DNA from: Acidimicrobiaceae bacterium | Lineage (GTDB): Bacteria; Actinomycetota; Acidimicrobiia; Acidimicrobiales; Palsa-688 | Reading direction: 5' to 3' | NCBI GenBank assembly: GCA_009785715.1 | Contig: WQVT01000131.1 | Span: 1 to 6,792 of the forward strand | DNA length: 6,792 bases | In this document: positions 1-5,539 of the stretch, piece after piece | Numbering within the stretch: position 1 is the first letter of the stretch | How the letters are laid out: each line of letters begins with the position of its first letter | Translations under genes and position numbers: made by a program | Notes under the pieces: model-generated | What the model saw: the letters and a program-made list of their open reading frames with translations, nothing else | The model's database searches: none | Told to the model about the DNA's origin: nothing

Positions 1-1905
1 ATCGCCAGGCTGGCCGCCGAGGCTCGCCCTCTGATTCAGGTTAAGGGTCGCTGGGTCCACGTGGATCGCGCCGACCTCGCCGCTGCGGCGGCCGCCCTGG
101 CCGAGCGCTCCTCGATCACCCAGCTGTCGGGAGCGGCGCTGATCCGCCACGCCGTCGGCCTCGAAGGCTCGGCGCTCGGCGGGCCGGTGCGTGTCGACGG
201 CAGTGGCTGGGCGGTCGACCTGCTGAAGGGGGCGACGACCAACCCGCCGGCACCGCTGCCGACCCCGGAGGGCTTCCGGGGCCAGCTCCGCCAGTACCAG
301 GCCGAGGCGGCCGGCTGGCTGGCCTTCCTCGACCGGGCCGGGCTGGGCGGATGCCTCGCCATGGACATGGGGCTCGGCAAGACCCCGACCGTGCTCGCCC
401 ACCTTCTCGCTGCCAAGAAACGGGCGGCCGAGGACGAGGAGGTGGCCGCCGACGAGGGCCCGGCCCTCGTGATCTGCCCGCCGGCGGTCCTCAGCAACTG
501 GGCCTCGGAGGCGGCCAGGTTCACCCCCGGCCTGCGCACGCGGGTCCACCACGGGCCGCGTCGGGCGGAGGCCAAGCAGCTGCCGATCCTGGCGTCGGTG
601 GCCGACGTCGTGCTCACCACCTACGCCACCGCCGTCCGCGACATCGAGCCGTTGTCGAAGATCGCCTGGCGGCGGGTCATCGTCGACGAGGCGCAGGCCA
701 TCAAGAACTACCAGAGCGAGACCGCCCAGACCCTGCGCCGGCTCCCTCAGCGTTCCCGCATCGCCATGACCGGCACCCCGGTGGAAAACGGCCTCGGCGA
801 CCTGTGGGCGATCCTCGATTTCACAAATCCGGGTCTGGTCGGTGGGCGCACCGCGTTCATTGAGCACCTTTCTGCTTCTTCTGGTGGGGCAAATGGGGCG
901 GGCGGGGCGAGCACCGCCGCGCTCGTCTCCGGTCGTCCCGGCGAGGACGCCGCCCGGTTGGCGGCGGGCGCCGCACCGGCCACCAGTGCTTCGAGACCAA
1001 CGGCGCCGGCGGTCACGGTCGGAGCGGGTCGTGCCGAGGAGAATGCCCTGCGAGCGCTCAACGGCCTGCTGGTCTTCCGGCGGACCAAGCTCGAGCCCGA
1101 GATCGCGGCCGAACTGCCCGACAAGGTGGACAAGCTGGACAACTGCGCCATGACCGCCGAGCAGATCGGGCTCTACCAGGCCGTGGTCGACCGCCTCGTC
1201 TCCGATGGTCTGGATGAAGACGTCAACGCCCGCAAGGGGCAGATCCTGGCCGCCATCACGGCCCTCAAGCAGATCTGCGACCACCCTGCCGCCTACCTGG
1301 GCGAGGACGACGACGTCGGGCTCGCCGGGCGGTCAGGCAAGCTGGCGCGGCTCGAGGAGATCGTCGCCGAGGTGTTCGCGGCGGGGGAGAAGGTGCTGAT
1401 CTTCACCCACTTCGCCCGCTGGGGCGAGCGCCTCGCCGCCTACCTGGCCGGGCTCACCGAGGAGCCGGTGCGCTGCTACCACGGCGGTCTGTCCCGGATG
1501 GCCCGCGACGAGATGGTGGCGGACTTCCAGAACCGCCCCGGCGCCGGCGCGCTCGTGCTGTCCATCAAGGCCGGTGGCTCCGGTCTCAACCTGACGGCCG
1601 CCAACCACGTCGTGCTCTACGACCGGTGGTGGAATCCCGCCGTCGAGGACCAGGCCCGCGACCGGGCGTGGCGGATCGGCCAGACCCAGAGCGTGGTGTC
1701 CCACCGGCTGGTCTGCCCCGGGACCGTCGACGAACGGGTCGAGGAGATCGTCGCCGGAAAGCGGCGGGTGGCCGGGCTCGTCCTGCCGGCCCGCAGTTCG
1801 CTCGGCGACCTCGACGCAGGCCAGATCCGGGTCGCCCTCGGGCTGAAGACCGACGAGCTCATCGAGGACGAGCCGTCCAGTGATGACACGGTGGTGGCAG
1901 CATGA
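1..1905 (+). CDS. SNF2-family DEAD/DEAH-box helicase, 5' end outside window
   Basis: This is an ATP-driven double-stranded-DNA translocase of the bacterial SNF2 (HelZ/HepA-like) type, likely cytosolic and acting in DNA repair or remodelling. The frame is open to base 1, and residues just before the GTG at 61 (pattern RPLI..KGRWV.VD) fit the end of the SNF2-associated N-terminal domain (DUF3670 type), so the gene starts upstream. Counting visible residues from base 1 (634 in all): LRQYQ at 96-100, Walker A MGLGKT at 123-128 (Lys127), DEAQ box at 229-232, TGTP motif III at 257-260, GGSGLNLT motif V near 525, and the RecA2 arginine-finger stretch DRAWRIGQ at 554-561. All core motifs are intact, so it should be active. 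An Ala/Gly/Ser-rich insert lies between the two RecA lobes at about 290-345. It overlaps the next gene by 4 nt. The family is certain; the biological role is not. Confidence 0.95.
   Translation: MARLAAEARPLIQVKGRWVHVDRADLAAAAAALAERSSITQLSGAALIRHAVGLEGSALGGPVRVDGSGWAVDLLKGATTNPPAPLPTPEGFRGQLRQYQAEAAGWLAFLDRAGLGGCLAMDMGLGKTPTVLAHLLAAKKRAAEDEEVAADEGPALVICPPAVLSNWASEAARFTPGLRTRVHHGPRRAEAKQLPILASVADVVLTTYATAVRDIEPLSKIAWRRVIVDEAQAIKNYQSETAQTLRRLPQRSRIAMTGTPVENGLGDLWAILDFTNPGLVGGRTAFIEHLSASSGGANGAGGASTAALVSGRPGEDAARLAAGAAPATSASRPTAPAVTVGAGRAEENALRALNGLLVFRRTKLEPEIAAELPDKVDKLDNCAMTAEQIGLYQAVVDRLVSDGLDEDVNARKGQILAAITALKQICDHPAAYLGEDDDVGLAGRSGKLARLEEIVAEVFAAGEKVLIFTHFARWGERLAAYLAGLTEEPVRCYHGGLSRMARDEMVADFQNRPGAGALVLSIKAGGSGLNLTAANHVVLYDRWWNPAVEDQARDRAWRIGQTQSVVSHRLVCPGTVDERVEEIVAGKRRVAGLVLPARSSLGDLDAGQIRVALGLKTDELIEDEPSSDDTVVAA
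868..1035 (+). other. Low-complexity insert within the SNF2 helicase
   Basis: About 55 codons rich in Ala, Gly, Ser and Pro sit between the end of the first RecA lobe (after TAFIEHL) and the start of the second (EENALRALNGLLVFRRTK). From memory of the family, this spot normally holds a connector of roughly 15-20 residues. The first ten codons use CTT, TCT, GCT, GGT, GCA and AAT, unlike the C/G-ending codons on both sides. The reading frame is kept throughout, so the protein is extended and not broken. It is probably a disordered loop at the protrusion between lobes. Confidence 0.6.
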
Positions 1906-2198
1906 CCAAGAGACGCCGCTCCGGCGCATCGAAGAAGCAGGTCGAGGCCCGTTTCTGGGGTCAACCTGCCGGAGCCGAGGCCTCGGAGCCGGGCGCCCGC
2001 CCGCCGGCCGGCATCCGCCCCACCCCCGACCCCGGGGCGCTCGTGCGTTCGCTCGGCCCGCCCCCCCTCGCCGTCGACCCCGCGATATCCGAGCGTGACC
2101 TCACCGCCGTCTACGAAGAGGCGGTGCGTTTCTCGACCGCTCTCGCCGCCGCCAACGGCCTGCTCGCATCGGAGGACCCGGACGCGGCCGATTCGTGA
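1902..2198 (+). CDS. Uncharacterised 98-residue protein coupled to the SNF2 helicase
   Basis: I do not recognise an established family. The ATG at 1902 lies inside the helicase stop (ATGA), so translation is probably coupled; there is no strong Shine-Dalgarno upstream, which fits coupling. The N-terminus is very basic (MTKRRRSGASKKQ), followed by a short ARFWG element (residues 16-20), a Pro-rich disordered stretch with IRPTPDPGALVRSLGPPPL (about 38-56), and a predicted amphipathic helix near the C-terminus (about 65-90, AVYEEAVRFSTALAAANGLL). There is no signal peptide or membrane segment. Its basic tail and tight linkage suggest a DNA- or helicase-binding accessory protein; this is inference. 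SNF2 helicases of this type are often next to a SWIM zinc-finger gene, but this protein has no Cys/His pattern of that kind. Coding is supported by the overlap and third-position GC. Confidence 0.75.
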   Translation: MTKRRRSGASKKQVEARFWGQPAGAEASEPGARPPAGIRPTPDPGALVRSLGPPPLAVDPAISERDLTAVYEEAVRFSTALAAANGLLASEDPDAADS

Positions 2199-2201
2199 GA
2201 G

Positions 2202-2426
2202 CTACTTGTAGCGGTAGGTGATCCGACCCCGGGTCAGGTCGTAGGGGCTGATCTCGACTTGGACCTTGTCGCCCGGCAGGACGCGGATGCGGTTCATGCG
2301 CATCTTGCCTGAGTTGTGGGCCAGGACCTCGTGGCCGTTGGCCAGCTCCACCTTGAACATGGCGTTCTTCAATGCCTCGCTCACCGTGCCTTCCAGCACG
2401 ATGGCATCTTCCTTCCCTTTCGGCAG
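2202..2426 (-). CDS. infA: Translation initiation factor IF-1, probable CTG start
   Basis: IF-1 is a small OB-fold protein that binds the A site of the 30S subunit during initiation. The protein has the family core: EGTV, NAMFKVEL, NGHEVLAH, SGKMR, IRVLPGDKV and the ending SPYDLTRGRITYRYK. The first conventional start in frame is GTG at 2399, giving 65 residues and cutting off the usual basic N-terminus. Codons upstream read PKGKEDAI, which match the expected IF-1 N-terminus, and the only candidate start before the in-frame TGA (2439-2441) is CTG at 2424-2426, six nt after AGGAG on the minus strand. This gives 74 residues, close to the usual 72-73. Position 38 is Asn (HNSGK; commonly HISGK) and position 46 is Arg (NRIRV; commonly YIRI). 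The gene stands alone and not in the ribosomal-protein cluster. It converges on the 98-residue gene with a 3-nt gap. Confidence 0.93.
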   Translation of the reverse strand: MPKGKEDAIVLEGTVSEALKNAMFKVELANGHEVLAHNSGKMRMNRIRVLPGDKVQVEISPYDLTRGRITYRYK

Positions 2427-2431
2427 GGTGC

Positions 2432-2438
2432 TCTCCTC
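2432..2438 (-). promoter_or_regulatory. Ribosome binding site deciding the infA CTG start
   Basis: On the minus strand the sequence GAGAGGAGAGCACC directly precedes the CTG at 2426-2424. The AGGAG core is followed by six bases (AGCACC) and then CTG, an ideal spacing. A weaker AAGGAAG at about 2409-2415 could serve the internal GTG at 2399, with a spacing of 9 or more bases, so the shorter start is not fully excluded. Confidence 0.6.
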
Positions 2439-2485
2439 TCAACCCAGGTACGACCTGCTGGTGCAGTGCTCCCATTTTGGCCCAA

Positions 2486-2529
2486 CTTCGGAACGAAGCG
2501 CTACGGGCTAAGATCCTTAGCCGAACGAA
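2486..2529. promoter_or_regulatory. Candidate operator: two inverted repeats and a direct repeat
   Basis: This lies in the 122-bp divergent region between infA and the MFS gene. CTTCG-GAA-CGAAG (2486-2498) is a perfect 5-bp inverted repeat. GGCTAAG-ATC-CTTAGCC (2506-2522) is a perfect 7-bp inverted repeat. The heptamer GAACGAA occurs at 2491-2497 and again at 2523-2529, 32 bases apart start to start, about three helical turns, so it brackets the larger palindrome. The arrangement resembles a repressor-binding region, but no regulator gene is in the window and the repeats are short enough that chance cannot be excluded. Confidence 0.4.
2509..2514 (+). promoter_or_regulatory. Candidate -10 box for the transporter operon
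   Basis: TAAGAT fits the actinobacterial -10 pattern TAnnnT and would place the transcription start about 28 bases before the TTG start codon. The best -35 at 16-bp spacing is TTCGGA (2487-2492), a poor match. The -10 lies inside the 7-bp inverted repeat at 2506-2522, so a protein bound there would block it. Confidence 0.4.
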
Positions 2530-2537
2530 CTACCCCC

Positions 2538-2542
2538 GGGAG
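2538..2542 (+). promoter_or_regulatory. Ribosome binding site deciding the MFS TTG start
   Basis: GGGAG is followed by a six-base spacer (CTCTCT) and then TTG at 2549-2551. No ATG or GTG in the same frame lies between here and the first transmembrane helix, and farther upstream the frame runs antisense through infA, so this site supports the TTG. Confidence 0.6.
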
Positions 2543-2548
2543 CTCTCT

Positions 2549-4354
2549 TTGTCCACCTCTTCACCCCTGTCCACCAACGGTTCAGGGGTCAACGGATCCG
2601 CTTCGGGGAGCTACGGGGTAGGGCTCAACGACAGCTACAAGTGGGTCGCGCTGTCGAACACCACGATCGGCGTCGTCCTGGCCACCATCGACGGGACGAT
2701 CATGCTGATCGCGATGCCCGCCATCTTCCGCGGCATCCACCTCAATCCGCTCCAGGCCGGGAACAGCTTCTACCTGCTGTGGATGATCCTCGGGTTCCTG
2801 GTGGTGAGCAGCGTGCTTGTCGTCAGCCTCGGGCGTCTGGGCGACATCTTCGGCCGGGTGAAGATGTACAACATGGGCTTCGTCATCTACACGGTGGCGT
2901 CGCTGGTGCTCACGATCGATCCGATGAGCGGCCGAGGAGGGGCGCTGTTTCTGATCGTCGGGCGGATCATCCAGGGGATCGGAGCGGCGTTCCTGATCGC
3001 AAACTCCGGGGCGATTCTGACCGATGCCTTTCCGCCCAACCAGCGCGGATTGGCCCTCGGGATCAACAACATCGCCGGAATCTGCGGCTCCTTCCTCGGC
3101 CTGGTCCTCGGCGGGGTGCTCGCCCCGGTGGACTGGCGGCTGGTGTTCCTGATCTCCGTGCCCTTCGGCCTGTTCGGCACGGTGTGGGCGTATCTCAAGC
3201 TGCGGGACAACGGCATGCGGCAAAACGCCAAGGTCGACTACTGGGGCAACATCACGTTTGCCCTCGGGTTGATCCTGGTGATGATCGGGATTACCTACGG
3301 CATCGAGCCGGCGGGTGGTCACACCATGGGCTGGACCAGCACCAAGGTCCTGGCCGAACTGGGTGCCGGCGTGGCCTTCCTCATCGCCTTTGCGATCATC
3401 GAGAGCAAGGTCGAGGCGCCGATGTTCCGCCTCCCCCTGTTCAAGATCAAGGCGTTCACGTTCGGGACGCTTTCGACGTTCCTCTCCGCCGTCGGCCGGG
3501 GCGGCCTGCAGTTCATGCTCATCATCTGGCTCCAGGGCATCTGGCTGCCCCTCCACGGCTTCAACTTCTCGCAGACGCCGCTGTGGGCGGGCATCTACAT
3601 GCTCCCCCTCACCGGCGGCTTCCTCCTGGCCGGCCCGGTGTCGGGGGTCCTCTCCGACCGCTACGGGCCACGGTGGTTCGCCACCGGGGGCATGCTGCTG
3701 GCGGGCCTGAGCTTCGTGCTGATGCTGCTCCAGCCCGTCGACTTCAACTATCTCGAGTTCGCCCTGATCCTGCTCCTGTCGGGCATCGGGATGGGCCTCT
3801 TCGCGGCGCCGAACCGGGCGGGGGTCATGAACAGTCTCCCGGCCCGCGATCGCGGCGCCGGCGGAGGAATGAACTCCACCTTCCAGAACTCGGCGCAGGT
3901 GCTCTCGATCGGCATCTTCTTCAGCCTGATGATCATCGGTCTCTCCTCGACCCTGCCCCACACGCTCTCCGCCGGCCTGTCCGCCCACGGGGTGCCGGAG
4001 CACACCATCGCCCACGTGTCGCACCTGCCGCCCGTCTCGGTGCTCTTCGCCGCCTTCCTCGGCTACAACCCGATCAGGACGCTCATCGGTTCCCACGTGC
4101 TCGGCAGCCTGTCGGCGGCGAACCAGGCGGCGCTCACCGGCAAGTCGTTCTTCCCGCACCTGATCTCCGCTCCGTTCCACTCCGGGCTGCGGGAGGCGTT
4201 CGCCTTCGCCATCCTGGCCTGCGTGATCGCAGCGGCTGCGTCGTGGTCACGGGGGGAGACCTATATCGACCTCGGCACCGCGACGACCGTGGGCGACGAC
4301 GACGCGGCACCTCTCCTGACACCCGGGCTGGAGGCGGCCGGCGGGCACCCCTAG
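2549..4354 (+). CDS. DHA2-family MFS transporter (14-helix multidrug efflux type)
   Basis: A proton-driven inner-membrane exporter of the EmrB/QacA-like DHA2 group; the substrate cannot be told from sequence. With the TTG at 2549 it has 601 residues. A Ser/Gly-rich cytosolic tail (1-28) precedes helix 1 (about 32-60), which carries ATIDGTIMLIAMP with Asp48 in the motif D1 position. Motif A GRLGDIFGRVK is at 95-105, motif B RIIQGIG at 139-145 (Arg139), and the motif C-like GSFLGLVLGG stretch at 180-189. A long extracytoplasmic loop (about 468-543) precedes the last helix, followed by an acidic cytosolic tail. The frame stays open upstream to 2372, but that part is antisense to infA and its residues do not look like a transporter. 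The next gene begins 9 nt downstream, so the two are probably co-transcribed. Confidence 0.93.
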   Translation: MSTSSPLSTNGSGVNGSASGSYGVGLNDSYKWVALSNTTIGVVLATIDGTIMLIAMPAIFRGIHLNPLQAGNSFYLLWMILGFLVVSSVLVVSLGRLGDIFGRVKMYNMGFVIYTVASLVLTIDPMSGRGGALFLIVGRIIQGIGAAFLIANSGAILTDAFPPNQRGLALGINNIAGICGSFLGLVLGGVLAPVDWRLVFLISVPFGLFGTVWAYLKLRDNGMRQNAKVDYWGNITFALGLILVMIGITYGIEPAGGHTMGWTSTKVLAELGAGVAFLIAFAIIESKVEAPMFRLPLFKIKAFTFGTLSTFLSAVGRGGLQFMLIIWLQGIWLPLHGFNFSQTPLWAGIYMLPLTGGFLLAGPVSGVLSDRYGPRWFATGGMLLAGLSFVLMLLQPVDFNYLEFALILLLSGIGMGLFAAPNRAGVMNSLPARDRGAGGGMNSTFQNSAQVLSIGIFFSLMIIGLSSTLPHTLSAGLSAHGVPEHTIAHVSHLPPVSVLFAAFLGYNPIRTLIGSHVLGSLSAANQAALTGKSFFPHLISAPFHSGLREAFAFAILACVIAAAASWSRGETYIDLGTATTVGDDDAAPLLTPGLEAAGGHP

Positions 4355-4356
4355 GG
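4353..4356 (+). promoter_or_regulatory. Ribosome binding site overlapping the MFS stop codon
   Basis: AGGG shares two bases with the transporter TAG stop (4352-4354) and lies seven bases before the aminotransferase GTG at 4364. This supports that GTG as the start and suggests translational coupling of the two genes. Confidence 0.5.
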
Positions 4357-4363
4357 TTGGTCC

Positions 4364-5506
4364 GTGCACGTTCCCGCAGCGCGGGTGGTCTTCTCAGACG
4401 ACGACCGGGCCCGCATCCTCGAACTGGTCGACGAATCCCTGCGCAGCGGGTCGCTGACGCTCGGCCCCCACGGTGAGGCGTTCGAGTCGGCCTTCGCCGA
4501 GCGCCACCAGGTCCCCTACGCGGTGGCGGTGAGCTCGGGTACCAGTGCCCTCGAGATCATGTTCCGGGCGCTCAACCTCGGCGGGCGAGAGGTCATCGTG
4601 CCGGCCAACACCTTCTTCGCCTCGGCGGCGGCGGTGATCCACGCCGGCGGACGTCCCAGGCTTGCCGACGTCTCCGCCGCGACCCTGGCGCTCTCGGCGG
4701 AGAGCGTCGAAGCGGCGCTCACGCCCCAGGTCGCCGCCGTGCTCCTGGTGCACATCGGAGGCCTGGTGACGCCCGAGGTCGACGCCATCCGCCGGCTGTG
4801 CGACGAGCGCGGGGTGCTCCTGATCGAAGACGCCGCCCACGCCCACGGTGCGACCTTCGACGGTCGGCCGGCCGGAACCTTCGGGCACGCGGCCGCCTTC
4901 TCGTTCTACCCGACCAAGGTCGTGGCGAGCGCCGAGGGCGGCATGATCGTCACCTCCGACCAGGCCCTTTACGACGACGCCCGTATCTACCGGGACCAGG
5001 GCAAGGACGGGTTCCTCGGCGGGAGCCACGTGCGGCTCGGCTATGCGTGGCGGATGAGTGAGGTGCACGCCGCCGTCGGCCTGGTCCACCTCGGTCGCCT
5101 GGACGAGTTCATCGCCACCCGACGCAGGGTCGCCGCCCGCTACCGGGAGGCCCTGGCCGGCGCTGCCGGGATCACCCCCTTGCCCGAGCCGCCCGGCGTG
5201 GTGAGCAACATCTACAAGTTTCCCGCGCTGCTCGATCCCGGGGTCGACCGGACCGGGTTCAAGTCCCGCCTTCGGGCGGAGCACGACCTGGTCTGTTCGG
5301 GGGAGGTGTACGCCCGGCCGCTCCACCACGAGCCGATCTTCTCCCAGATCGACACCGCCCCCGGAGCCGGAGCGTTGCGCGTGGCCGAAGACGTCTGCGC
5401 CCGGCAGGTGTGCCTGCCTGTCCACTCGGACATGACCGACGAGGAGGCGGACCATGTCGCCGGCTCGGTGCTCGAGGTGGCGGCCGGCGCGGTGGCCGCG
5501 ACCTGA
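4364..5506 (+). CDS. DegT/DnrJ/EryC1/StrS-family PLP-dependent sugar aminotransferase
   Basis: A cytosolic fold-type I aminotransferase; family members usually transfer an amino group, often from glutamate, to a keto sugar carried on a nucleotide, giving amino-deoxysugars for glycans or natural products. It has 380 residues, the usual length. Visible signatures are the phosphate-binding SSGTSAL (57-63), VPANTFFAS (79-87), HIGG (130-133; many relatives have HLYG), the cofactor-ring aspartate in EDAAHAHGA (Asp156) and FSFYPTK with the Schiff-base Lys185, followed by EGGMI. The C-terminal part has the usual NIYKFP stretch and the late CLPVHSDMTDEEADHV helix. All catalytic residues are present. 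The GTG start has an AGGG seven bases upstream. It sits 9 nt after the transporter and 33 nt before a glycosyltransferase, which supports a role in sugar modification. The exact sugar cannot be named. Confidence 0.93.
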   Translation: MHVPAARVVFSDDDRARILELVDESLRSGSLTLGPHGEAFESAFAERHQVPYAVAVSSGTSALEIMFRALNLGGREVIVPANTFFASAAAVIHAGGRPRLADVSAATLALSAESVEAALTPQVAAVLLVHIGGLVTPEVDAIRRLCDERGVLLIEDAAHAHGATFDGRPAGTFGHAAAFSFYPTKVVASAEGGMIVTSDQALYDDARIYRDQGKDGFLGGSHVRLGYAWRMSEVHAAVGLVHLGRLDEFIATRRRVAARYREALAGAAGITPLPEPPGVVSNIYKFPALLDPGVDRTGFKSRLRAEHDLVCSGEVYARPLHHEPIFSQIDTAPGAGALRVAEDVCARQVCLPVHSDMTDEEADHVAGSVLEVAAGAVAAT

Positions 5507-5509
5507 CTA

Positions 5510-5524
5510 TCACGGTCTCCGTGA
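5510..5524 (+). repeat. Small inverted repeat between aminotransferase and glycosyltransferase
   Basis: TCACGG-TCT-CCGTGA is a perfect 6-bp stem with a 3-base loop, in the 33-nt gap after the aminotransferase stop and just before the GAGG ribosome-binding site (5529-5532) of the glycosyltransferase. There is no following T-run, so it is not a typical intrinsic terminator. It could be an mRNA stabilising or processing hairpin, or chance. Confidence 0.4.
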
Positions 5525-5539
5525 CGTCGAGGCGGTAGC

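Noticed and set aside
61..63. GTG as the start of the SNF2 helicase
   Set aside because: The frame continues to base 1 and the residues before the GTG match the family domain, so this is an internal valine of a gene starting upstream.
1..2198. SNF2 helicase plus small protein as a phage-defence island (for example DISARM-like)
   Set aside because: No methyltransferase, DrmA/B-like or other defence partner is visible, and this SNF2 type with an intact DUF3670-like N-terminus is widespread in ordinary actinobacterial chromosomes.
2201..2212. GCTAC-TT-GTAGC as a terminator between the convergent genes
   Set aside because: The stem is short with a two-base loop, has no T-run on either strand, and lies within the infA coding end.
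2372..2548. Longer N-terminus for the MFS transporter
   Set aside because: The extension is antisense to the infA start region, reads as unrelated Cys/Pro-rich sequence, and the TTG at 2549 has a well-placed GGGAG.
2582..4180. Minus-strand open frame of 532 residues opposite the transporter
   Set aside because: It is made mostly of Glu, Asp, Arg, His and Gln with no recognisable fold; such frames are a by-product of GC-biased third positions in the real gene.
4394..5455. Minus-strand open frame of 353 residues opposite the aminotransferase
   Set aside because: Low-complexity Gly/Val/Asp/Arg composition and complete overlap with a clear PLP enzyme; a shadow frame.
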